Of a stretch of 19,714 bases of DNA, positions 1 through 6,500 are shown one piece after another; within the stretch, counting starts at the first letter, position 1, and the number at the start of each line of letters is the position of its first letter. This DNA is from an uncultured Oscillospiraceae bacterium (lineage in GTDB: Bacteria; Bacillota; Clostridia; Oscillospirales; Oscillospiraceae). The stretch covers positions 1 to 19,714 of the forward strand of contig CAJUPG010000035.1 of assembly GCA_910588455.1 (NCBI GenBank), in the 5' to 3' direction. The translations under genes and the position numbers were made by a program. The notes below the pieces were generated by a model that was not told the DNA's origin, ran no database searches, and saw only the letters and a list, made by a program, of their open reading frames with translations.

Positions 1-1
1 C

Positions 2-94
2 CACGAGAAGATACTGAAGGACGCCGGGCTGGAGCACATCAGGTTCCACGACCTGCGTCACTCTCATGTCAAGCCCAAGACAAAAATAATTTAA
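2..94 (+). pseudogene. Tyrosine recombinase (phage/transposon integrase) fragment
   Basis: An open frame entering from the left edge encodes about 30 residues with the box II signature FHDLRHSH, the catalytic HxxRH motif of tyrosine recombinases, preceded by the typical lead-in KDAGLEHIRF. It stops at a TAA at 92-94, only eight residues after the motif, so the region carrying the second catalytic His/Trp and the nucleophilic Tyr is absent. The last residues (SHVKPK) resemble the usual YSHV.P end of such integrases, so an internal deletion joining the two SH positions is possible; that reading is speculative. The gene points towards the cob operon and is a remnant of an integrated element. The upstream part is outside the window. 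Confidence 0.7.
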
Positions 95-139
95 AAACAG
101 CAATTGCAAGTATACCTCTATATGCTTACAATTGCTGTT
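82..139 (-). terminator. Rho-independent terminator, minus strand
   Basis: The arms AACAGCAATTG (96-106) and CAATTGCTGTT (129-139) are perfect 11-bp inverted repeats, and further pairing is possible in the 22-nt interior. Read on the minus strand, the hairpin is followed by a run of T with a few A (82-95), as in an intrinsic terminator. There is no T tract on the plus-strand side, so it acts in the direction of the cob operon. It lies about 450 bp beyond the cbiC stop, after the IS remnant, and is the only convincing operon terminator in the window. Confidence 0.6.
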
Positions 140-169
140 CCTCCTGTGAATAAAGCGACAAATGAAGCT

Positions 170-192
170 ACTATCTAATTCATTTAGATAGT
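170..192. repeat. Short perfect inverted repeat
   Basis: ACTATCTAA (170-178) and TTAGATAGT (184-192) form a perfect 9-bp inverted repeat around a 5-nt loop. It sits just outside the end of the IS5-type transposase remnant in AT-rich DNA. It could be part of the terminal region of the element or a recombinase site; nothing in the sequence decides this. Confidence 0.4.
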
Positions 193-203
193 GTCTACTA
201 GAG

Positions 204-587
204 TTATGTGCGAATAGCAACCCAAATAGCGATACAACGAATGTGTACCGCAGCGATAAAAGCATCCGAGGTTTCGGCATAGCCATGCTGTCCTTTACGG
301 TTTTTCTTCGATGGAATCACGAGTTCCATCCCTGCCGAAACCGCATAGGCCAGGATATCATTTGTGTCATAACCCCAGTCTGTCAGCAAAGTTTGTGCGG
401 AAATACCCTCTATCAGGCGGATAGATTCTTTACAATCCGCTCGGGTACCTTCTGTAACAAGGATTCGTACTGGCATACCATGCACATCCACGGCCAGATG
501 TATTTTTGGTGTTGGGCCTCCTTTGTCCTGGACATATCCTGATTGCCGCCCCTTGCTTCCGCTGCGTGGGGTGCACTTTGATATGGC
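204..587 (-). pseudogene. Decayed IS5-family transposase remnant
   Basis: The longest frame (491 down to the stop at 204) carries residues typical of the IS5 DDE transposase family: KIHLAVDVHGMPVRI, ADCKESIRLIEGI, WGYDTNDILAYA, VIPSKKNRK and FIAAVHIRCIAIW. Upstream (about 525-585) family-like pieces lie in the other two frames (HIKVHP at 568-585, then PHAAEARGGNQDMSRTK), so there are at least two frame changes; one may be the orfA/orfB frameshift used by some IS5 subgroups. The stretch between KKNRK and FIAAV is about 30 residues too short and lacks the segment that normally carries the third catalytic acid (the ..VEN.F.. region). The N-terminal part is absent, and the remnant begins directly after the cbiC stop. 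It cannot encode an active transposase. Confidence 0.75.
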
Positions 588-1235
588 TTAAAGTATTTCT
601 ATAGACTGATAAAGCAGCGCATTACAGACCGCCGCCGCCACACTGCTGCCGCCTTTTTGCCCCATGGCCAGGATGGCGGGGATGCCCTTTGCCTGACAGG
701 CCGCCAAAGCTGCCTCTTTGCTCTCCACCACATTGACAAAGCCCACCGGCACGCCAATCACCAGGGCGGGCCGCAGTCCCTCCTCAATCAACTCCGCAAT
801 GCGCAGCAGGGCTGTCGGTGCGTTTCCGATGGTAAAAACAGCATTGGGGAATTGCTTCACCGCCTTCTCCATGGCCGCCACGGCCCGGGTGGTGCCCTTT
901 TCCTTTGCTGTCTGCGCCACGTCCTCATCTGCCATAAAACAGCAGACCTGCCCACCCAGCTTTGCCAGGGCAGATTTACTAATCCCCGCCTTCGCCATGT
1001 TGGTGTCGGTCACGATGGCCACGCCCCTAAAAAGAGCCGCCTTTGCCAAACCCACAGCGTTTGGAGTAAAGTGAAGGTTCCGGGCGAAGTCAAAATCCGC
1101 CGTGGTATGGATTACCCGCTTGACTACGGCGGCGTGTTCCTCCGGCAGAACGATTCCTCGTTCATACAGCTTTCTGCTAATCATATCCATGCTGGTCCGT
1201 TCAATATCCTCCGGGAGCATATGCTGGACCTTCAT
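588..1235 (-). CDS. cbiC: Cobalt-precorrin-8 methylmutase CbiC
   Basis: A cytosolic enzyme that moves the C11 methyl group to C12, turning cobalt-precorrin-8 into cobyrinate. The 215-residue product is full length for the family. Residues 43-48 (HTTADF) contain the conserved histidine that serves as the proton-transfer residue in CbiC/CobH. Other family blocks are VTDTNMAKAGI, IGNAPTALL, GVPVGFVNVVESKE and GQKGGSSVAAA. The ATG overlaps the cbiP stop by 4 bp (ATGA, 1232-1235), with a GAGAGGGGG ribosome binding site 8 nt upstream. It is the last gene of the operon; the stop codon (588-590) is directly followed by IS-derived sequence, so the final residues after NALLY may have been altered by that event. 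Confidence 0.95.
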   Translation of the reverse strand: MKVQHMLPEDIERTSMDMISRKLYERGIVLPEEHAAVVKRVIHTTADFDFARNLHFTPNAVGLAKAALFRGVAIVTDTNMAKAGISKSALAKLGGQVCCFMADEDVAQTAKEKGTTRAVAAMEKAVKQFPNAVFTIGNAPTALLRIAELIEEGLRPALVIGVPVGFVNVVESKEAALAACQAKGIPAILAMGQKGGSSVAAAVCNALLYQSIEIL

Positions 1236-2425
1236 TGGGACAGCCCCCTCTCGTATTCCTCCATTGCCCGGTAGACGGTGGACAGGTTCAGGTTCTCCCG
1301 CACCGCCCGGGCCAGCAGGTCAAACTGCTCCTCCTGATAGTCCCGACGGGCCATGAGGCAAAAGTCCACAGGCGGCAGGCCCTTCCGCGCCAGCAGACGG
1401 TCAGCCAGTTTTTTCGTTTCCACGCCACTGTCAAACATCCCCGGCTCACGAATTTCCAATACCGGAACCCGCTCCCGGATTGCCTCTTCCAGCCCGCTCT
1501 CCCTCAGCCACGCCATGTCCCCGTCCCCATCGGCGGTCTGAGGGAGAATCACCAGATCGGGGCCGCCCAGCTCCGTAACCCGCTCCACATACCGCACTCC
1601 CAGGGCCGGGTGGCGCTCCAGGGGGGCGAGGTCGGCAAAGTTGGCGATGTGGGGCAGGCGGATCACCGCGATATCCACGGGCGCGCCGTGGGACTTGCGC
1701 TCCAGGCGGGGGGACAGGCTGTCCTCGTCGTCGATATCCACCCGGAGATAGGGCACCACCCCCAGCACCGGCACGCCGGTGAGCTTCTCCAGCTGCCCCA
1801 GGCCGGGACGCAGGAGGGACACGTCCCCACGGAATTTGTTGATGATCGTACCCACGATTCGGGCCCGCTCCTCCTCCTCCAGCAGGGCAACGGTGCCGTA
1901 CAGCTGGGCGAACACCCCGCCCCGGTCGATGTCTCCTACCAGCAGCACCGGGGCGTTCACCAGCTCCGCCAGCCCCATGTTGACGAAGCAGTCCTTCCCA
2001 AGATTGATCTCCGCCGGACTCCCGGCCCCCTCGATGACGATAATATCCTGTTCCGCCGCCAGACTGTGGTATGCGGCCAGCACCTCCGGGATGAGGCCGG
2101 GCTTCAGCTTGAAGTAGTCCGCCGCCTGATAGTGTCCCCGGGGCCGGCCATTGACGATAAGCTGGCTCCCCGTGTCGCTGGAGGGCTTGAGCAGGACGGG
2201 ATTCATCCGCGGGTCTGGTTCCAGTCCCGCCGCCTCCGCCTGGACCGCCTGGGCCCGGCTCATCTCCAGCCCCTTCGAAGTGATGCAGCTGTTCAATGCC
2301 ATGTTCTGCCCCTTGAAGGGGGCGACTCGATATCCGTCCTGCCGGAAAATCCGGCACAGAGCGGTGACCAGCAGGCTTTTCCCCACGTTGGACATGGTGC
2401 CCTGGATCATAATGCACTTCGCCAT
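1232..2425 (-). CDS. cbiP: Cobyric acid synthase CbiP lacking the glutaminase core
   Basis: CbiP/CobQ amidates the b, d, e and g carboxylates of adenosylcobyrinate a,c-diamide using ATP and glutamine. The N-terminal synthetase half is intact: P-loop-like QGTMSNVGKS (8-17), PFKGQNMALNS (37-47), NPVLLKPSSD (75-84), IEGAGSPAEINL (131-142) and GDIDRGGVFAQ (164-174). The C-terminal amidotransferase domain starts normally (VILP at 291-294, then AWLRESGL and PVLEI at 321-325), then jumps at residue 325/326 to REPGMFDSG, which matches the usual LHG.FD... block near the C-terminus. The catalytic Cys segment (normally CGGYQMLG) and the catalytic His are therefore gone. At 397 residues it is roughly 100 shorter than the usual length of about 500. 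The frame is open and the ATG lies next to the cobD stop with a GAGAGG site. Either it uses ammonia or a partner glutaminase, or it is inactive for glutamine-dependent amidation. Confidence 0.9.
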   Translation of the reverse strand: MAKCIMIQGTMSNVGKSLLVTALCRIFRQDGYRVAPFKGQNMALNSCITSKGLEMSRAQAVQAEAAGLEPDPRMNPVLLKPSSDTGSQLIVNGRPRGHYQAADYFKLKPGLIPEVLAAYHSLAAEQDIIVIEGAGSPAEINLGKDCFVNMGLAELVNAPVLLVGDIDRGGVFAQLYGTVALLEEEERARIVGTIINKFRGDVSLLRPGLGQLEKLTGVPVLGVVPYLRVDIDDEDSLSPRLERKSHGAPVDIAVIRLPHIANFADLAPLERHPALGVRYVERVTELGGPDLVILPQTADGDGDMAWLRESGLEEAIRERVPVLEIREPGMFDSGVETKKLADRLLARKGLPPVDFCLMARRDYQEEQFDLLARAVRENLNLSTVYRAMEEYERGLSQ

Positions 2426-3397
2426 TTACAGCACCTCTCTTATAGTTTGCAGAAGGGCCTGATTTTCCTCCCCCGTCCGTACCGACGCCCGGTACCAGCC
2501 GGGACCCAGGCCGCGGTAGTTGGAGCAGTCCCGGAGCAGGATGCCCCGTTTCCGCAGTCTTTCCCCCAAGTCCGGCACGGGGGAGAAAAACAGCAGAAAG
2601 TTGGCCTCTCCCGGACAGACCTGACATCCCAGTGCTGTCAGGCCCGCCGCCTGAGCCGGTCCGGACACCGCCCAGGGCGGGCCGCTTTCCCGCATTCGCT
2701 CCAGCAGCTCCGCGTCCCGGCACAGGGCATACCCCAGCCGCAGACCGGCCATGCCGCAGCTTTTTGTAAAGGCTCTCAGAATCAGCAAATCAGAAACCCC
2801 TGAAACGAATCCAAACAGGGTGTGCTCTTCCGGCGCGTCCAGCAGATCGTTGAAGCACTCGTCCACAACCAGCAGCGTACCACAGGCGGCGCACCGTTCC
2901 AGGATTGCTTCCAGCAGACGCCGGTCTGTGGTCCGCCCGGTGGGGTTGTTGGGTTCGCAGAGAAACAGCATGTCCAGCTCCGGTGTAATTTCCGTCAGGA
3001 TTTTCTCTGTCACGGTGAAGCCGTCCTCCGCGTACAGGGGGAATCGTGTTACAGAACAGCCGCACAGGGAGAGGGCGTTCTCATATTCGGAGAAAGCAGG
3101 GGCGGTGACCAAAGCGGTTTGGGGCCGCTTTGCCAGCGCCAGCCGGTAAATCAGGTCGGACGCTCCGTTTCCGCACAGGATCCACTCCGCCGGGATGTTA
3201 TGATACTCCGACAGCTTCTCCCGCAGCTCCCGACACAGGGGGTCTGGATAGTGCTCCGCCCTGTCCAGTGCCTGGGCTGCGGCCTGTTTTACCCGCTCCG
3301 GTATCCCAAACGGGCTGACGTTGGCGGAGAAATCCAGGAGCGGAAGGCCATACTCCCGCTCATAGCCCACCCAGTCTCCGCCGTGGCTCAACTCCAT
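2426..3397 (-). CDS. cobD: Threonine-phosphate decarboxylase CobD
   Basis: A PLP-dependent class I-fold enzyme that decarboxylates L-threonine O-3-phosphate to (R)-1-amino-2-propanol phosphate, the linker used by CbiB. Family landmarks: LDFSANVSPFG (21-31), HYPDP (49-53), GNGASD (76-81), EPNNPTG (148-154), VVDECF (177-182) and the PLP lysine Lys212 in FTKSCGMAGLRLGY. The chosen ATG (3395-3397) has an AGGGGG site 8 nt upstream and overlaps cbiB by 10 bp; a further-upstream start would add 13 unlikely residues. At 323 residues it is short: PAQAAGLTALG (247-257) runs straight into CQVCPGEANFLLF, omitting the helix of about 25-30 residues that normally links the large and small domains. The DNA junction is near 2626-2640. 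Function may be compromised. Confidence 0.9.
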   Translation of the reverse strand: MELSHGGDWVGYEREYGLPLLDFSANVSPFGIPERVKQAAAQALDRAEHYPDPLCRELREKLSEYHNIPAEWILCGNGASDLIYRLALAKRPQTALVTAPAFSEYENALSLCGCSVTRFPLYAEDGFTVTEKILTEITPELDMLFLCEPNNPTGRTTDRRLLEAILERCAACGTLLVVDECFNDLLDAPEEHTLFGFVSGVSDLLILRAFTKSCGMAGLRLGYALCRDAELLERMRESGPPWAVSGPAQAAGLTALGCQVCPGEANFLLFFSPVPDLGERLRKRGILLRDCSNYRGLGPGWYRASVRTGEENQALLQTIREVL

Positions 3398-4347
3398 ACA
3401 AATATCCCCCTCGCCAGCACCAGCAGTGTCAAACACAGAAAACTCCCCGTATACAGCATCCGGACCGCCCGGCGGATATCCCCCGGCTCGATCTCCCGCG
3501 CCGGGTCGCCGATGGTGGGTTTATCGTGCAACTCTCCGAAGTAGCAGGCCGGCCCGCCCAGCTGTATTCCCAGCGCCCCTGCCATGGCGGACTCCGTCTG
3601 AGCGGAGTTGGGGCTGGCATGGTTTCTTCGGTCCCGCCGCCAGATGCGCCAGGCCCGGTCGGCGCTTTCCCCTGCCAGCCCCGCCGCCAGAATCAGCAGC
3701 AGGGCGGACAGCCGAGCTGGGATGTAGTTAACCAGGTCGTCCAATCTAGCCGCCGCCCGGCCAAAATGGAGATACCGCTCATTTTTGTAGCCTACCATGC
3801 TGTCCATGGTGTTGATCGCTTTGTAACACAAGGCCAGGGGCGCGCCCCCCAGGAATATATAGCACATAGGGGCAGCTGCACCGTCGGAAAAGTTCTCCGC
3901 CACCGTCTCTACAGCGGCCCGGGCTACCCCTTGGGCGGACAGGTTTTCCGTGTCCCGGCCCACGATGCGGCCCACGGCCCGGCGGCTTTCTTCCAGCGTC
4001 CCGGAAGTCAGCGCCCGGCGGACCCTTTCCGCCTCGTCCCCCAGGCTCTTGACGGCCAGGCACTGCCAGCACCACACCGCTTCCAGCCCGAGCCGCAAAA
4101 CCGGATGGACCAGCCCGCACAGCCATAGGGCCAGGGCAGACAGGGACAGCGTCCCCAGGGGAAGGGCCGTGGCCAGGAGGGCCCCCGCCAGCAGCTCATT
4201 GGAGAAGGTTTTTCGCAGAAAGCCCTCCATTTTTTCGATGCACCGGCCCATAAGCACCACCGGGTGGGGCATCCAGGCCGGGTCGCCCAGCAGCAGATCC
4301 AGGCAGAAGCCACCCAACGCGGCCCAAAGGATTTCCATTTCAATCAT
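3388..4347 (-). CDS. cbiB: Adenosylcobinamide-phosphate synthase CbiB
   Basis: An integral membrane enzyme that joins aminopropanol (phosphate) to the f-side chain of adenosylcobyric acid. The 319-residue product has the family's conserved loops: GDPAWMPHPV (21-30), VGRDTENL (129-136), AAVETVAENFSDG (144-156), NTMDSMVGYKNERY (179-192) and RLDDLVNYIPARL (201-213), between hydrophobic segments at about 7-20, 53-80, 163-176, 212-225 and the C-terminus. The ATG at 4345-4347 gives an 8-bp overlap with cobC, like other junctions here, but its GAGG site is close (3-4 nt). The next in-frame ATG at 4336-4338 has wider spacing and is an equally valid candidate. Neighbours cobC and cobD belong to the same late branch. 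Confidence 0.93.
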   Translation of the reverse strand: MIEMEILWAALGGFCLDLLLGDPAWMPHPVVLMGRCIEKMEGFLRKTFSNELLAGALLATALPLGTLSLSALALWLCGLVHPVLRLGLEAVWCWQCLAVKSLGDEAERVRRALTSGTLEESRRAVGRIVGRDTENLSAQGVARAAVETVAENFSDGAAAPMCYIFLGGAPLALCYKAINTMDSMVGYKNERYLHFGRAAARLDDLVNYIPARLSALLLILAAGLAGESADRAWRIWRRDRRNHASPNSAQTESAMAGALGIQLGGPACYFGELHDKPTIGDPAREIEPGDIRRAVRMLYTGSFLCLTLLVLARGIFVWS

Positions 4348-4885
4348 GTACCTCGCCAATCACTTTTTGTCCCTCCAGCACAAACCCGCCGCCACAGGGG
4401 GCGTGCCAGTCAAAATAGTCCCGGTGGGGCCGGGCGTACCGGTCCAGAATTGCCATCTGGACGCCGCCGTGAGCCACGATGACTAGCCGCTCTGTTCTAA
4501 CTTCCAGCAGCTTCGTAAAGGCGGCCCACACCCGGCCGGAAAACTCCGCCAGGCTCTCCCCGCCGGGACAGCGGCCGGTACAGCCGCCCTCCACCCAGGC
4601 GCGGCAGGCCGGGTCACGTTCCATCTCAGCGGCGGTGCGGCCCTCGAAGATACCGAAATCCATCTCCCTAAAGTCCGGAATTACGATCTGTTTGGCCCCA
4701 GGAAACAGAATGGCGGCGGTCTCCCTGGCCCGGGAAAGCGGGGACACATAGACCGTCTCCGGACAGAAGTCCGCCCGTTTCAACGCAGTCCGTCCGGCAG
4801 GGGAGAGGGGAACGTCGGTGATCCCCTGGTAGCGGTGTTCCTCATTATACCGGGTCGCCCCATGGCGGATGAGATAGATCAGCAC
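4340..4885 (-). CDS. cobC: Alpha-ribazole phosphatase CobC (histidine phosphatase)
   Basis: A cytosolic phosphatase of the phosphoglycerate-mutase-like superfamily that removes phosphate from alpha-ribazole 5'-phosphate or adenosylcobalamin 5'-phosphate. Visible catalytic features: LIRHGAT (5-11) with the phospho-accepting His8, an acidic residue Glu74 in FREMDFG, and the second histidine in VAHGG (His139). The CPGGESLAEFSGRV block (106-119) is typical of CobC. The 181-residue length is normal to slightly short. The start is GTG (4883-4885) with an AAGGGGG site 8 nt upstream, overlapping the preceding cobU-like gene by 7 bp. Location between nucleotide-loop genes (cobU-like, cobS) and cbiB supports the pathway role over a generic phosphatase. 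Confidence 0.9.
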   Translation of the reverse strand: MLIYLIRHGATRYNEEHRYQGITDVPLSPAGRTALKRADFCPETVYVSPLSRARETAAILFPGAKQIVIPDFREMDFGIFEGRTAAEMERDPACRAWVEGGCTGRCPGGESLAEFSGRVWAAFTKLLEVRTERLVIVAHGGVQMAILDRYARPHRDYFDWHAPCGGGFVLEGQKVIGEVHD

Positions 4886-5217
4886 GGCAGTTCCCCCTTC
4901 AGCACCTGGGGCAGGCCGCAGTACACCCGGACCACCGCGTCCGCCCGCCGGGCCAGCAGACAGGCCAGCCGTCCCGCCGCCTCCCGGGCCGCCCGCTCCC
5001 TCGGGTCGACGGGCACCACGCCCCCGCCGGTCTCGGTGGCGACGACGATCTCCTTTTGGGACAGCTTCTCCGCCAGGATAGACAAATCCGGGACCTCTGC
5101 CGCCAGCTCCTGTACGTCCCAGACGGCCTTACGGGTAAATTCCTCCTGAGACAGCCCCAGGGTCCGGCGGATATACTCCCGCTTTCCCGCGAACAGCGGG
5201 CCGGTGACAAAAATCAT
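4879..5217 (-). CDS. Short second CobU-like protein
   Basis: A 112-residue protein related to the adenosylcobinamide kinase/guanylyltransferase CobU. The N-terminus has a P-loop-like GPLFAGKREYI (6-16), where the usual Ser/Thr after Lys is Arg. The C-terminal part ATETGGGVVPVDPRER...GRL (60-83) and YCGLPQVLKG (99-108) matches the CobU block NEV.GGIVP...GR and GLP..LKG. The middle, which in CobU holds the guanylylated histidine, is missing. It starts at an ATG overlapping the cobS stop (ATGA, 5214-5217). A complete cobU lies just upstream in the same operon, so this is a paralogue. It may be a regulatory or partner subunit or a degenerate copy; enzymatic activity is doubtful given the P-loop change. 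The family call is fairly sure, the role is unknown. Confidence 0.75.
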   Translation of the reverse strand: MIFVTGPLFAGKREYIRRTLGLSQEEFTRKAVWDVQELAAEVPDLSILAEKLSQKEIVVATETGGGVVPVDPRERAAREAAGRLACLLARRADAVVRVYCGLPQVLKGELPC

Positions 5218-5984
5218 AACAGCGCCTCCATATACTGAACCATACAGGCCGCCCCCAGCATCCACAGCTCGGCGGTCTGCAAAAACCACCCGGCCAGATC
5301 TCCGGACAGTCCGCCGAACTGCTTTTTTGCCATTCCGTTGTAGTACACGAACACCCACAGCGCCGATAAAACGGCCGCGGCGCCGTCCGGTCTCCGCAGA
5401 CACATGCCCACTGCCAGCAAAACCGCCAGCAGCGACAGAAAAATCCTCAGCTTCCTTTTGTCCGCCGCCGCCGCGAAGGCGTGGGCCAGGCCGGTGTCTT
5501 TCGCCAGGGGGAAAGAGACAACCGCCAGAGCGGACAGTGTTCGGGACAGAGAGAACATCAGCAGGAACAGCGGCCCGTCATATCGGGGCAGGGCAGTCCA
5601 GAAGGCAAAATCCGCCAAGAAATAGCAACACAGGTGGATGGCGGCGAAGGCCCCCAGGTGGGGGTCCTGTAAAATCGCCTGTTTTTTCTCCGGGGGCGCA
5701 TGGCTGGACAGGGCGTCCCAGGTGTCAGCGAAACCGTCCAGGTGAATGCCCCCGGTAATCAGTACCGGCAGCAGGGTCAGCCCTGCTCCGCGCATCATAT
5801 CAGGCAGGGACAGCCACCCGCACAGGACGACCCAACCCCGGCAAAGCCCGCCGGTCACTATTCCCACCAGAGGAAAAACCGCCAGCAGCCAGCGGGTATT
5901 TCTTTCATTCCATTCCACGCAGGGGACTGGCAGGGCGGAGAACATGGAGAAAGCCGCCGCGATTGTCTCAAAAATTGTTCTCAT
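5214..5984 (-). CDS. cobS: Adenosylcobinamide-GDP ribazoletransferase CobS
   Basis: A polytopic membrane enzyme that joins adenosylcobinamide-GDP to alpha-ribazole (phosphate), completing the nucleotide loop. The 256-residue length is normal. It shows the early FSALPVP motif (15-21), the acidic signature HLDGFADTWDAL (81-92) expected for metal binding, ILQDPHLGAFA (104-114), the late GGLSGDLAG segment, and several hydrophobic helices (about 33-58, 65-80, 112-130, 140-160, 178-195, 205-220, 235-250). The start ATG overlaps the cobU stop by 4 bp, and the stop overlaps the small cobU-like gene in the same way. This arrangement (cobU-cobS-cobC) is common in cobalamin operons. Confidence 0.95.
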   Translation of the reverse strand: MRTIFETIAAAFSMFSALPVPCVEWNERNTRWLLAVFPLVGIVTGGLCRGWVVLCGWLSLPDMMRGAGLTLLPVLITGGIHLDGFADTWDALSSHAPPEKKQAILQDPHLGAFAAIHLCCYFLADFAFWTALPRYDGPLFLLMFSLSRTLSALAVVSFPLAKDTGLAHAFAAAADKRKLRIFLSLLAVLLAVGMCLRRPDGAAAVLSALWVFVYYNGMAKKQFGGLSGDLAGWFLQTAELWMLGAACMVQYMEALL

Positions 5985-6490
5985 GGCGCTCCCTTCCAGA
6001 AATGAGGCAGGCCGCAGACCACCTCAACCACGCTGTCCGCCTGAGCGGCCAGGGCACGGTTGACCCGTGCCAACTCCCGCAGGTAGAACAGGGTGCTTTC
6101 ATCGTAATCCGCCCCGCCGGAGCATACCTCATTGGTCACCACGGTCAGGTGCCGGCACCAGGACAGCAGGGTATTGATCCCATGCAACACCGCATCCGAA
6201 CCACCGCCATTCGGCTCGTACACCTCATTGGCCAGCAGATTGCCCACACACTCCAGAAGGATATTGGCGCCCGCCGGGATGGGCGCGCTGTCCAGGTCTA
6301 TATACTGTTCCACCGTCTCAAAGTCCCTGTCCGCCCGCCGGAGGCGGTGCTTTTCAATCCGGGCCAGGCACTCCCCGTCGGAGGGCCGCATAGTGGCCAG
6401 ATAGACCCGCTTGCCGGGGAGAGACAGGGCGCGGGCCTCGGCGTATTCGCTTTTCCCGCTGGCCGCGCCGCCGATGACAAGGGTAAACAT
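5981..6490 (-). CDS. cobU: Adenosylcobinamide kinase/guanylyltransferase CobU
   Basis: A bifunctional cytosolic enzyme that phosphorylates adenosylcobinamide and then attaches GMP to give adenosylcobinamide-GDP. The 169-residue product has a canonical P-loop GGAASGKSEYAE (7-18), a histidine at position 48 (IEKHR) in the place of the guanylylated His of Salmonella CobU, LLECVGNLLANE, and VTNEVCSGG in place of the NEVGxGIVP block. It ends with VVCGLPHFWKG. The start ATG at 6488-6490 is chosen because an AGGAGG site lies 6 nt upstream; an upstream start would add 17 residues that overlap cobT. There is a 10-bp gap from the cobT stop. A second short CobU-like gene follows after cobS. Confidence 0.92.
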   Translation of the reverse strand: MFTLVIGGAASGKSEYAEARALSLPGKRVYLATMRPSDGECLARIEKHRLRRADRDFETVEQYIDLDSAPIPAGANILLECVGNLLANEVYEPNGGGSDAVLHGINTLLSWCRHLTVVTNEVCSGGADYDESTLFYLRELARVNRALAAQADSVVEVVCGLPHFWKGAP

Positions 6491-6500
6491 GAGATTCCTC

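Noticed and set aside
170..192. Inverted repeat as an integrase attachment site
   Set aside because: No second copy or core duplication is seen in the window, so it is listed only as a repeat.
1446..2723. 425-codon minus-strand frame overlapping cbiP
   Set aside because: It lies in another frame of the same strand and is Gly/Arg/Pro-rich low-complexity translation. The overlapping frame encodes CbiP with clear motifs.
1235..2803. Long 522-codon open frame on the plus strand
   Set aside because: It is antisense to cbiP and cobD, which have clear family motifs. Its translation is rich in His, Gln, Arg and Pro with no domain, as expected for the shadow of a GC-rich gene.
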